A stretch of 64,000 nucleotides of DNA from Lacunisphaera limnophila (GTDB taxonomy: Bacteria; Verrucomicrobiota; Verrucomicrobiia; Opitutales; Opitutaceae). The notes under the pieces are model-generated. The model had not been told where the DNA came from. It ran no database searches and saw nothing but the letters and a program-made list of their open reading frames with translations. Below, in pieces: positions 56,158 to 64,000 of this stretch (position 1 is the first letter of the stretch; each line of letters opens with the position of its first letter). Made by a program: the position numbers and the translations under genes. Location of the stretch: contig NZ_CP016094.1 in the NCBI RefSeq assembly GCF_001746835.1, positions 1,860,001 through 1,924,000 of the forward strand. Direction: 5' to 3'.

Positions 56158-58158
56158 TCAGGCCACGAGATGCGATGGCTTCCGGCGCAGCAGCAGGCCG
56201 ACCACACCGAGGCCGAGGAGCGAGAGCAACAAACCGGGCCACAGTCCGCGCGGGTGAAAATCCAACACCACCTCATGCCGCCCGGCGGGGACCGGCACGG
56301 CCCGCATCCACCCATTGGCGGGTACGACCGCCACCGGCATGCCGTCGACCCGGGCCACCCAACCGGGATACCAGGGTTCGGCCAGCACCAGCAGGGCGGG
56401 GGCGGAGGATTCGGTCGTGAGGGCGAGGTGCTGGTTGCGATACTGATGGATTTGCGCGGAGCCGACCGGTGTGCCTGAAGCCGGGGTCAGCGCGTGGGCC
56501 GCGGACTCGATCAAGGCCTGGCGATGATAGTCGTGCCCCGCCGCGATCTGGCGCAGGGCCGCGCGCCAGTCCGCGACCGTCAAGGTCTGATGGGTGAGGT
56601 AGGCCCGGGGTCCGGCGGGGTCCGCGAAACGCACATGTCCGGTGGAGGGATCGACGGTGAGGGAGAGGCTGAAGCAGGCCGCCCAGGGGTGCAGCGCCGG
56701 GAGCAGCTCGTCGCGGATCTCCGCCCGGTGAAAGGTGGGGAGCGGCTGGCCGGCCAGCAGGTAAAGCGCGTGCCAGGTGCGGGCCAGGGCCGGGTTGTTG
56801 AAACCGGTCAGGGTGGAGACTCCGGCCTGGGCGCCGGCGTTGGCGCGCAGCAAGGAACGGGGGAGCGCGGCGCGGGGCCACGCGCCGTCGCGCGGCATGC
56901 CTTCGGCGGCCAGATCCTCGCGGATCCGCTGTTCATGGGCCGGGGGTGGCGGCACGGCGTAGAGCCGTCCCTGCCAGCCGAGTCCGCCCACGAGGATCAC
57001 GCCTTGGAGCGCGAGCAGGCCGCCCAAGGCCGTGCGGGACAGCTGGTGCGTCTCGCGTTGCCGCTGCAGCCACCAGGCCGCGAGCAGGATCAACGGCAGG
57101 GCGCTGCCGAGGAAATAGCGGCTGGGGTAGCGCAGCGCGCCGAAGCCGGGCAGCGCGTCAGTGAGCCAGGGCAGCAGCGGGGTGTGGTTGCCCGCCGCGA
57201 GTAACAACCCGAGCGCGGCCCCGGCTGCCAGGCCGCGGACGTTGCGCTCGCGCGGCAGGTAGGCGAGGGCGGCGCCGGCGGCGAGAATCACGACGAGGCC
57301 GACATGGAAATTGGCCTCCACGTTGGAGGACGAGAGCAGGCCGGGCGGCAGCAGCAGCGCGAGCCAATCCTCCCCCCGGGCACCGTACAACGTGGCGAAC
57401 AAGGCGTCGTGCGCGGGCCGGTTGCCTTCCTGCAGCAGCTCGAGAAAAGGCAGCAATTGCACGGCCACGAGGGCCGCGGCGAGCACGCCACCCGCGATGC
57501 CTGCGAGCAGCAGGCGGCTCCCCTCGCGCCACGAGGTCACGCGGCCGGCGACCACGGCCGCCAGCGGAATGAGTCCGTGCCAGAGAATCTGGGGACTGCC
57601 GGCCACGTAACCCAGGGCCAGCCAGAGGGCGAAGTGGGCCACGCTGCGGGGCCCGGGTTCATCCTGCAGGCGCAGAGCGGCGCGCCAAATCCAGGGCAGC
57701 AGGCAGAGCACACAAAAAACCTGCAGCTGTCCGGTTTGGAGCCGAGCGAGCACCGCACCCGAGAGGGCGTAACCGAGACCGACGGCCCAGGCCAGGCCAG
57801 GACCGAGGCCGCACTGCGCGGCCAAACGCCGGCCGCCCTCGAGGGCGAGGACCAGGTGCAGCCAGACGGTAGCCAAAATTCCGCCCGTCACCCCCAGGGG
57901 CAGGACCAGCCAGGTGGCCGGATAAAGCACCGCGGTCTCGACATCCGCGAAAAAGGGGCGCCCGAGGGCGACGTGGGGATTCCACCACGGCCATTCGCCC
58001 TGCAGGACCATGGCGCGGAAATCGTGCCGGTAGCACTCGTGCATCAAGTTCGCATCGTACCCGGTGAGGGGACCCGCGGGCAGCAGGCACAACGTGGCGG
58101 TGAGACCCGCGGCCACGACGAGGCTGATCAAGGGCAGCTGTTGCCACCGCGTCGTCAT
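56158..58158 (-). CDS. YfhO-like polytopic membrane protein
   Basis: A 666-residue protein with about 12 membrane helices and a C-terminal periplasmic beta domain. The YfhO-type features are the loop PLTGYDANLMHECYRHDF, WPWWNPHVALGRPFFAD, ALRYPSRYFLG and the end pattern VLAEPWYPGWVARVDG followed by VPAGRHEVVLDFHP, then a last helix. YfhO proteins take part in glycosylation of teichoic acids or other envelope polymers in some bacteria. The start overlaps the stop of the GT39-like gene by four bases (ATGA). Confidence 0.85.
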   Translation of the reverse strand: MTTRWQQLPLISLVVAAGLTATLCLLPAGPLTGYDANLMHECYRHDFRAMVLQGEWPWWNPHVALGRPFFADVETAVLYPATWLVLPLGVTGGILATVWLHLVLALEGGRRLAAQCGLGPGLAWAVGLGYALSGAVLARLQTGQLQVFCVLCLLPWIWRAALRLQDEPGPRSVAHFALWLALGYVAGSPQILWHGLIPLAAVVAGRVTSWREGSRLLLAGIAGGVLAAALVAVQLLPFLELLQEGNRPAHDALFATLYGARGEDWLALLLPPGLLSSSNVEANFHVGLVVILAAGAALAYLPRERNVRGLAAGAALGLLLAAGNHTPLLPWLTDALPGFGALRYPSRYFLGSALPLILLAAWWLQRQRETHQLSRTALGGLLALQGVILVGGLGWQGRLYAVPPPPAHEQRIREDLAAEGMPRDGAWPRAALPRSLLRANAGAQAGVSTLTGFNNPALARTWHALYLLAGQPLPTFHRAEIRDELLPALHPWAACFSLSLTVDPSTGHVRFADPAGPRAYLTHQTLTVADWRAALRQIAAGHDYHRQALIESAAHALTPASGTPVGSAQIHQYRNQHLALTTESSAPALLVLAEPWYPGWVARVDGMPVAVVPANGWMRAVPVPAGRHEVVLDFHPRGLWPGLLLSLLGLGVVGLLLRRKPSHLVA

Positions 58159-60212
58159 GGGAGGGGGCCGGCCGCCGCTTCAATCGCCCGACCCAGGTCG
58201 CGGGCCGACCCGTGCAGAACGCGGTCGAGCTCGGCCTGGTCCAGCCGGAAGATGAGGATCGAATAACCGATCATAGCTTCGGGCCGGCGCACGCGCAGGT
58301 AGTGACACAAACGAGCGAAACGCAGTTGCTCATACTGATCCCACGCCTGGTTCCATTCCGCGGCGGTCAGATCGTTGATCGGCGCCGCGGCCGGATCCAG
58401 TGGTCCGTTCAGGCTCTCGAACACGCCGGCGAGGGCCCGGAATTTCTGGTAGCGTTCTTCCTGGGCGGGCGTCCAGGGCCCGCGGATGCCCATGTAGACG
58501 TGCTGCAGCATGGTGGCGCTGATCGCGTAGAGCCCGGGTTCCAGCCGATGCCACGGACGCCGGATCCGAAAGCCGTGGATCATCGGCATTCTCACCGCCT
58601 GGATGCCGTAGTAGTCCGGTTCCGCGGTGCCGAAATAGGAGAGATGCAGTCTTTCCTGCGGCCGATGGTTTTCCTCCAGCCAGCGCTTCAGGCCGGGCAG
58701 GTCCTGGCCCCAGTCGAGGGAGCTGTCCACGAGGTGGTGGTAACCCTGGGCCGGCCCGCCGACGATCGGACTGAAATAGGCGAGGTAGTGGGGATGCACG
58801 GCGCGCAGGTCCGCGACCTGCCAGCCGGCCAGCAGCGCCGCGAGGCCGGTCATCAGCCAACCGCCCGCGCGGTTGCTCCGCCAGGCGCGGACGATCATCC
58901 AGCCGATCACCCCCGTGGCGACATACAGCACCGGATACGTGGGCAGGATGTGCCGGTGGCCGATGTTGAGGTGGCTGGCGAGGGAGATGCCCCAGTACGT
59001 GGCGAACAACACCAGCAGGGGCAGGACCCGCCGGAGCTGGAACCCGAGCGCGCGGATCCCGCGTTCCCGGGCCCACAGGGCCAGCCCGGCCGCGGCGGCG
59101 GTGACCGCGACGAGCAGCGCCGGGGTGGTCTTGTAGAGAAAGGCCTTGGGGAAAAACGAGACCCAGCCGAAGATGCTGTAGTCGCCATCGAGGAACGCCC
59201 CGCGGGCCTCGGCGTGCTTCAGCACGAACATCAGCCCGTAGAGGAATCCCTCCGGGAGCAGGCGCCAGTCCCGGCAGAGTGACACCACCGCCGCCTTCAG
59301 GCCGCCGAAGGAGAGGACATAGTCCCAGGCCAGGTTGAACTCACCGGCCGGCAGCGCGGGATTGAAGGCGGAGTACCGGAAACCAAAGGCGGCCCAAATG
59401 ATGAGGAAAGCCGCGAGGCCATGGGTCAGGAGCGAAAAGCCGAACGGCCGCCACCGCAGGCGCGGGGCGGAGCGGGAAACGAGCAGTGCCGCGACGGTCA
59501 GCAGGCCGAACAGCGGGGGCAGCAGCACGGCGGAAAACTTGGCCACGCAGGCCAGGCCGAAGGTGACCGCACTCAGCGCGAGCACGCGGCGCCGCGGATC
59601 GTGCAGGTGCCACCACCAGGCGGAGACCGCGGCGAGGAGGAAAAAGGCCATCGCCATGTCCGAGGTGGCGAGTCCGCTGTGGGCCAGCAGGGTCGGGCAG
59701 GTGGCGCCGAAGACGAGGGCAACCAAAGCCCCGGCCGGACCGAAAAGGTGCCAGGCCCAGTACGGGACCAACAGCAGCACCGCCGCGCCGAACAACGCGT
59801 TCATCGCGCGGGCGCCCGTCAGCATCCGGGCGGGATTGTTGCCGGCCCCGAAGAAAAAACGGTGGCCGGTCTGCCAGACATTGGACTCCCTCCAGTTGGG
59901 ATCCTGCAGATCCGGGTAGGTGGCGCCCATGATCACGGCGGGCAGCGCCTGCCAGCGCTGCGGCAGATTGCCGTTCTCCGGGTGCATCCGATAATCGTTG
60001 TAGCGGTTGAAGGTGTAGCCGCCGGTGAGGTGCGCCAGCTCGTCGGCGGTGTTGGACTTGTCCCGCATGGCCCAGGAGGCGAGGACGGCATGCCCGAGTG
60101 CGAACAGCAGGGCCGTGCAGATAAGCCAGCGGGGTGGAAGCGGTGGGCGGGAAGGCGGCAAGGGTGAAACCGGATGGATGGAGTGCAGTATGGACACTTT
60201 CCCACCCGGCAC
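58155..60212 (-). CDS. GT39/ArnT-like membrane glycosyltransferase
   Basis: A 685-residue polytopic protein of the dolichyl/undecaprenyl-phosphate-sugar mannosyltransferase type. The first periplasmic loop carries the acidic motif TADELAHLTGGY, and HLNIGHRHILPTYP lies in a later loop, both typical of bacterial family members. The C-terminal region has DSSLDWGQDLPGLKRWL. It probably moves a sugar from a polyprenyl phosphate to an exported acceptor. It starts with GTG at 60212; another GTG five codons later is possible. It is coupled to the YfhO-like gene. Confidence 0.83.
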   Translation of the reverse strand: MPGGKVSILHSIHPVSPLPPSRPPLPPRWLICTALLFALGHAVLASWAMRDKSNTADELAHLTGGYTFNRYNDYRMHPENGNLPQRWQALPAVIMGATYPDLQDPNWRESNVWQTGHRFFFGAGNNPARMLTGARAMNALFGAAVLLLVPYWAWHLFGPAGALVALVFGATCPTLLAHSGLATSDMAMAFFLLAAVSAWWWHLHDPRRRVLALSAVTFGLACVAKFSAVLLPPLFGLLTVAALLVSRSAPRLRWRPFGFSLLTHGLAAFLIIWAAFGFRYSAFNPALPAGEFNLAWDYVLSFGGLKAAVVSLCRDWRLLPEGFLYGLMFVLKHAEARGAFLDGDYSIFGWVSFFPKAFLYKTTPALLVAVTAAAAGLALWARERGIRALGFQLRRVLPLLVLFATYWGISLASHLNIGHRHILPTYPVLYVATGVIGWMIVRAWRSNRAGGWLMTGLAALLAGWQVADLRAVHPHYLAYFSPIVGGPAQGYHHLVDSSLDWGQDLPGLKRWLEENHRPQERLHLSYFGTAEPDYYGIQAVRMPMIHGFRIRRPWHRLEPGLYAISATMLQHVYMGIRGPWTPAQEERYQKFRALAGVFESLNGPLDPAAAPINDLTAAEWNQAWDQYEQLRFARLCHYLRVRRPEAMIGYSILIFRLDQAELDRVLHGSARDLGRAIEAAAGPLP

Positions 60213-60233
60213 ACAACCTCCCGCTCACGTCAC

Positions 60234-60968
60234 ATGAATGCCGAGGAATATGCCAACATGCAGCGGATGGAGGCGACGCACTGGTATTACGCCGGCAAGC
60301 GGGAGATCGTCCGCGCCTGGCTCCGGCGGGCCGGCCCGCCCCGGGCGGAGCAGGTGCTGCTCGACTGCGGCGCGGGCACGGGACGTTTCGCCGAGGAAAT
60401 GGCGGCGTCGTGCCGCGTCCTGGTGCTGGATGACCACGAGGAGGCGCTGCGGCTGTTGCGGGAAAAATTCCGGCCGGAGCAGATCCTCAGCCTCGCGGGG
60501 GACCGGGTGCCGTTGCCGGACGGTTCGCTGGATTACGTCACCGCCCTGGATGTGTTGGAGCACACCCCGGACGACCGGGCGGTCGTGGACGGTTTTCACC
60601 GGCTGCTCAAGCCGGGTGGGTCGGCGGTGGTCACGGTCCCGGCCAGCATGGCGCTGTGGAGCGACTGGGACGAGGTGTTGCACCACTTCCGGCGTTATTC
60701 CCGGCCGCAGCTGCAGGCGCTCTTTCCGCCGGCGCAGTGGGAGATCCTGCACGTGAATTACACGAACGTGACCGTCTATCCGGTGGTCTGGCTGCTGCGC
60801 AAATGGCGGCGGTGGTTTCCCGCCGCGGCCGGCGCCGCGCGCGCGGAGGACCGACTGCCGTCGCCGCTGGTCAACCGGTTGTTGCGCTGGCAATTCGTGA
60901 CGCTGGCCTCGTGGCGCTGGCCGCTGCCGTTTGGCGTGAGCCTGTTGCTGGTGGCGCGTCGGCGCTGA
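60234..60968 (+). CDS. class I SAM-dependent methyltransferase
   Basis: A 244-residue protein. The N-terminus has MNAEEYANMQRMEATHWYYA, the pattern seen in methyltransferases of glycan clusters. The SAM motif is LLDCGAGTGRFAEEM, then DYVTALDVLEHTPDDRAVVD and LLKPGGSAVVTVPA. A basic, aromatic C-terminal stretch may touch the membrane. The gene diverges from the GT39-like gene and converges with the next gene, 12 bases from its stop. Confidence 0.87.
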   Translation: MNAEEYANMQRMEATHWYYAGKREIVRAWLRRAGPPRAEQVLLDCGAGTGRFAEEMAASCRVLVLDDHEEALRLLREKFRPEQILSLAGDRVPLPDGSLDYVTALDVLEHTPDDRAVVDGFHRLLKPGGSAVVTVPASMALWSDWDEVLHHFRRYSRPQLQALFPPAQWEILHVNYTNVTVYPVVWLLRKWRRWFPAAAGAARAEDRLPSPLVNRLLRWQFVTLASWRWPLPFGVSLLLVARRR

Positions 60969-60980
60969 AGCGCGCCGCGG

Positions 60981-63209
60981 TCAGAACACGGATTCGCTCA
61001 GAACCGTGCCGGCCTGGTCCAGGCCGACGAGCACGAGGGAGTAAGGGTGGGAAAGATCCGGCCGCGTGGAGCAGTAGAGGTGCACGCGGTAGAGACCGGC
61101 GAGATCGTGAGTGAGCGGCAGCCCGATCAGCGGCCCCAGTGAGCGGCCCTGGCGATCGATCGGTTCGAGGAAGATCCGCGAGGTGGTGGGCGTGTAGGTG
61201 GCCTGGACCAGCCACGGGGCGATGACCTCCTGCAGCTGGAAGGAGGCCGGCCGTCCTTGCAGCGCGAGGTTGGTGCGCAGCAGGGTGGAGAATTCGACGG
61301 GGGCGGTGGGGTCGTCCGCCACCAGCATCTCCGCCAGCCCAAACGGGGCGGCGTCCGAATCCTTCGGCACGAGGAATTGGAAATGCCCGTAGCGCAGGAG
61401 CGGCCGGTAGGCTTTGTCCAGCTGCGGCCGGAGCGGGCCGCGGGACGGCACGCGTTGTTTCAGCAGGTAGTCGTCGAAACCGTCATTGCTGATGATCGCG
61501 TTTCGCGGGGTGGCCTGCAGGCGGTCGATGATCCGTTGCTGCGCGGCATCATCCAGCAACCAGAACCAGTGCGTGGCATTTTGCGCCGTGGGGGTGGCGA
61601 CCCCGCTCCACAGGTTGTAGCTGTACATCCCGGGATAGGAGAACAGCACATCGGCGTGGATCGCGGCGTTCAGGGTCATCAGCCGCAGGGTGAGGCGGGC
61701 GTTGTCGCCCGGCCGGATATCCTCGGCCCCGGGCAGGTCGATCGGCTTCGCGTCATGGTAACGCTGCCAGCCGGTTTGCAGCAGCAGACCGAGCTGGCCC
61801 AACCCGACCGCGAGGAGCAGGACCCACGCGGAGACCGGCAGGCGCGCCAGACGGCGCGGGGCATATCCGGCGAGCACTGGCCACGAGTCGTTGAGACCCC
61901 AGGCAAAGAGGGGCAGGAGCAGGAACGAGCCCCATCCCATCTGGCTGCCGGCGACCGGAAAGGCGTGCAGCACCTGGGGCAGGGCGAGGGTGGTCGCCAG
62001 GAAGAGCGCGGCGGAGGCGTTCGCCGACGCGGGGGCGTCGCGGCGCAGCGGAATCAGAAAAACCGGCAGCAGGGGCAGGCTCCACATCAGGAAACGGCTC
62101 ACCCCCGTGAGGGTGGACCATTGGCCCGCATGCCAGACAAAGCAGGCGACCGCGAGCAGCCGGCCCGCCAGCGCCAACCGGCGGGTGAGCTCGCTCACCC
62201 GGCCCTGGCTGCGCAGCTCCAAACCCGCGCGGAAGACCAGGCCACCACCCAGGGCCGCGGCCAGCCAGCCGGCGGCGGGCCAGGTCAGACCGACGAGAAA
62301 ACTGGCCGGGTGTTGCAACGGGGCGAGCACCACGGCGTGAAACAGTGCGGCCGGCGGCGTCCCACGCAGCGCCATGACGGCGGTCACCGCGGCCACGGTG
62401 AGCAGGAAGGCGGTGATGGTCGCGAACCAGAGGCGGACCGGCAGGAGGCCGAGGGCGGAGGGACGTTGCAACCACAGCACCCCGGCGAGCGCGAGGGTCA
62501 TGTGCACCGCAAACGTCAGGACCCACGGCTCGCCGAGCCGGGACCCCATCAGGCCCCAGGGGACGGCGAGCAGGCCGGCGGTGGCGGCCAGCCGCGCGAG
62601 CCGGCGGATCGGCGCCGGCCACGCCGTTAGGAAGAGCAGGCCGCCCCCGGCGCCGGCCAGGAATAAAAGGCCGATATTGATTTTGGTGAGCAGCAGCAGG
62701 GCGCCGGTCAGGCCGAGCACCGCCCCGAGCACATGCCACCGGGCTTGGTGCAGGCTGGTCACGGCGACCAGGGTGGCGAGCGCCAGCATGACGGAGATCA
62801 GGCCGCCGGGATGGGAGGGCTCGGCACTCATTTGCCAGAGCAGCCCGAAGGTGATGAGGCCGGTCGCGAGCGCGGCCAGCCGCGAACCGCAGAGCCGGCC
62901 GGCGATTAAGCCGCCGGCGAGGGCGCAACCCACCCAGTGCAACGCCGTCAGGCCGCGGCCGAAGTCATGGGACAGCGTACTCGCGCCGATCGTCCCGGCC
63001 AGCCAATGGTACAGGTAGGGCCAGGGGCCGTATTGGGAAAAAATCTCGGTGTACAGCCGGCCGCCGGCGATGAACTGCTGGTAGGTGATGAGCACATAGC
63101 CTTCATCATCGTAGAGCATGAACGTGGTGTTGAGGAGCAGGTAGGCGGCGACGAGGAGCACCGCCCCGAGGGCCGGCCAGAGCAGGCGCCACCACCCCGG
63201 CCGGCTCAT
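60981..63209 (-). CDS. GT-C-like polytopic membrane protein
   Basis: A 742-residue protein with about 12 membrane helices in the first 500 residues and a soluble C-terminal domain. The first periplasmic loop has FMLYDDEGYVLITYQQFIAG, with the acidic cluster DDE as in GT-C enzymes, and IFSQYGPWPYLYHWLAG follows. It overlaps the GT2 gene by four bases (ATGA), so the sugar-lipid made by that enzyme may be its donor. The specific function is unknown. Confidence 0.72.
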   Translation of the reverse strand: MSRPGWWRLLWPALGAVLLVAAYLLLNTTFMLYDDEGYVLITYQQFIAGGRLYTEIFSQYGPWPYLYHWLAGTIGASTLSHDFGRGLTALHWVGCALAGGLIAGRLCGSRLAALATGLITFGLLWQMSAEPSHPGGLISVMLALATLVAVTSLHQARWHVLGAVLGLTGALLLLTKINIGLLFLAGAGGGLLFLTAWPAPIRRLARLAATAGLLAVPWGLMGSRLGEPWVLTFAVHMTLALAGVLWLQRPSALGLLPVRLWFATITAFLLTVAAVTAVMALRGTPPAALFHAVVLAPLQHPASFLVGLTWPAAGWLAAALGGGLVFRAGLELRSQGRVSELTRRLALAGRLLAVACFVWHAGQWSTLTGVSRFLMWSLPLLPVFLIPLRRDAPASANASAALFLATTLALPQVLHAFPVAGSQMGWGSFLLLPLFAWGLNDSWPVLAGYAPRRLARLPVSAWVLLLAVGLGQLGLLLQTGWQRYHDAKPIDLPGAEDIRPGDNARLTLRLMTLNAAIHADVLFSYPGMYSYNLWSGVATPTAQNATHWFWLLDDAAQQRIIDRLQATPRNAIISNDGFDDYLLKQRVPSRGPLRPQLDKAYRPLLRYGHFQFLVPKDSDAAPFGLAEMLVADDPTAPVEFSTLLRTNLALQGRPASFQLQEVIAPWLVQATYTPTTSRIFLEPIDRQGRSLGPLIGLPLTHDLAGLYRVHLYCSTRPDLSHPYSLVLVGLDQAGTVLSESVF

Positions 63210-64000
63210 GGCCGGCCGGCGGACCGCCGCACGATGAAGAGCGGGCGTTGCTTCGCCTCGTCGTAGATCCGACCAAGGTATTCGCCGAGGATGCCGATGC
63301 CGATCAGCTGCACGCCCCCGAGGAAAAGCACCAGCGTCACCAGGGTGGTGAAACCGGTTTGGGCGATCTCGATCCCCAGCAGCCGGCGCACGATGAAAAA
63401 CACGCCGATGGAGAAACCGAGCCCGCTGATGATCATGCCGGTGTAGGTGAGCAGGCGCAGGGGCAGGCGGGAGAAGCTGAAGACGCCGTCGAGGGCGTAG
63501 CGCACGAGTTTCGGAAACGTCTGGCCGGGCTCGCCCGCGGCGCGCTCCTGCCGGTCGTAGGTGACGTCACCCGTGGTGAAGCCGACCCAGGTGCGCAGGC
63601 CGGGGAAAAAGCGATGGCGTTCCGGCAGCTGGTTCAGGGCGTCCACCGCATCGCGGCTCATGAGCCCGAAGGTGCCGGTGTTGGCCTCCACGGGAAAATC
63701 ACTCAGCCGGCCGAAGAGTCCGTGAAAGACATCCATGCCGATCCGGCGCAGGCCGGTTTCCTGCCGGGTGCGGCGGACGGCCCGCACGACCTCGGCCCCT
63801 TCGCGCCAGCGGGCGACGAGCGCCGGCAGCAGTTCCGGCGGATCCTGCAGGTCGGCATCCATCGTGATGATCGCATCGCCGGTGGCGTGGGCCAGCCCGG
63901 CGGCGAGCGCCGCCTGGAAGCCGAAGTTGCGGGTCAATTCCAGCAATTCGAAACGCGGGTCCTTCCCCGCCTGTTGCCGCACGAGCTCGGCCGTGCGGTC
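63206..64000 (-). CDS. GT2 polyprenyl-phosphate glycosyltransferase (N-terminus cut by window edge)
   Basis: A DPM1/ArnC/GtrB-type enzyme; about 265 residues are visible and the start lies beyond position 64000. The reading frame is open to the edge (DRTAELVRQQAGK). The metal motif is MDADLQDPPEL, and the acceptor region has NTGTFGLMSRDAVDAL. Two C-terminal membrane helices precede the basic tail IYDEAKQRPLFIVRR. The family makes polyprenyl-phosphate sugars used by GT-C transferases on the outer side of the membrane, matching its coupled neighbour. Confidence 0.92.
   Translation of the reverse strand, partial: DRTAELVRQQAGKDPRFELLELTRNFGFQAALAAGLAHATGDAIITMDADLQDPPELLPALVARWREGAEVVRAVRRTRQETGLRRIGMDVFHGLFGRLSDFPVEANTGTFGLMSRDAVDALNQLPERHRFFPGLRTWVGFTTGDVTYDRQERAAGEPGQTFPKLVRYALDGVFSFSRLPLRLLTYTGMIISGLGFSIGVFFIVRRLLGIEIAQTGFTTLVTLVLFLGGVQLIGIGILGEYLGRIYDEAKQRPLFIVRRSAGRP

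Overview
The window is GC-rich, gene-dense DNA that looks like a Verrucomicrobiota chromosome, most likely family Opitutaceae. The evidence is the mix of families: a PVC-type CxxCH haem protein with HEAT repeats, two PEP-CTERM proteins, a DUF1080 protein, an orphan MacB/ADOP-type permease with a PadR regulator, a Tat-exported Gfo/Idh/MocA oxidoreductase and a Reg_prop/Y_Y_Y hybrid histidine kinase. The taxonomic call is inference. About 46 protein genes and one tRNA-Leu are supported. No gene-free stretch exceeds 300 bases. I see no insertion sequence, prophage, CRISPR array or rRNA.

Layout. 1-3689: a hybrid sensor kinase cut by the left edge. 3811-5856: PepO-type protease with terminator. 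5957-10952: DUF3999 plus DUF2339 membrane pair. 11189-14608: large PVC haem-binding HEAT protein. 14738-15714: D-2-hydroxyacid dehydrogenase with an apparent one-base frameshift. 15974-18852: a four-gene operon of a secreted Cys/Lys repeat peptide, a DUF692 (MNIO) enzyme, a DUF2063 partner and a DoxX membrane protein. This is a bufferin/HvfA-like RiPP metallophore operon with an unusual precursor and is the most interesting locus here. 18932-25449: housekeeping and accessory genes (GYF membrane protein, RsgA, TonB, YhbY, RsuA, alpha/beta hydrolase, SMP-30 lactonase). 25585-28580: PadR and orphan permease behind a large dyad. 28611-30710: TonB-dependent receptor. 30823-32481: an unrecognised protein with three ~78-residue repeats. 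32510-34980: GH3-family protein and RluA pseudouridine synthase. 35041-38867: a stand-alone 3HCDH_N protein, then a single-chain E1alpha-E1beta-lipoyl-E2 2-oxoacid dehydrogenase. 38923-41918: Gfo/Idh/MocA oxidoreductase and two PEP-CTERM proteins, one with a tandem duplication. 42027-49695: AsnS, M14 peptidase, bicupin, DUF1080, and a B3 metallo-beta-lactamase coupled to a GPH sugar symporter. 49715-50980: tRNA-Leu(UAA), NadD, RsfS. 51177-64000: a pilin-like protein, then membrane-glycosyltransferase-type proteins, two methyltransferases and a GT2 glycosyltransferase, which suggests a surface-glycan region.

How the genes fit together. The peptide, MNIO, partner and DoxX genes are collinear, with a 53-base overlap between the MNIO and partner genes, and look like one maturation and export unit. 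NadD and RsfS are 6 bases apart, as in many bacteria. In the right-hand region ATGA stop/start overlaps (55294, 58155-58158, 63206-63209) indicate translational coupling within each strand's operon. Several hairpins at gene ends look like dispersed REP-type palindromes rather than terminators. Convincing intrinsic terminators follow pepO, the haem protein, the duplicated PEP-CTERM gene and the pilin gene.
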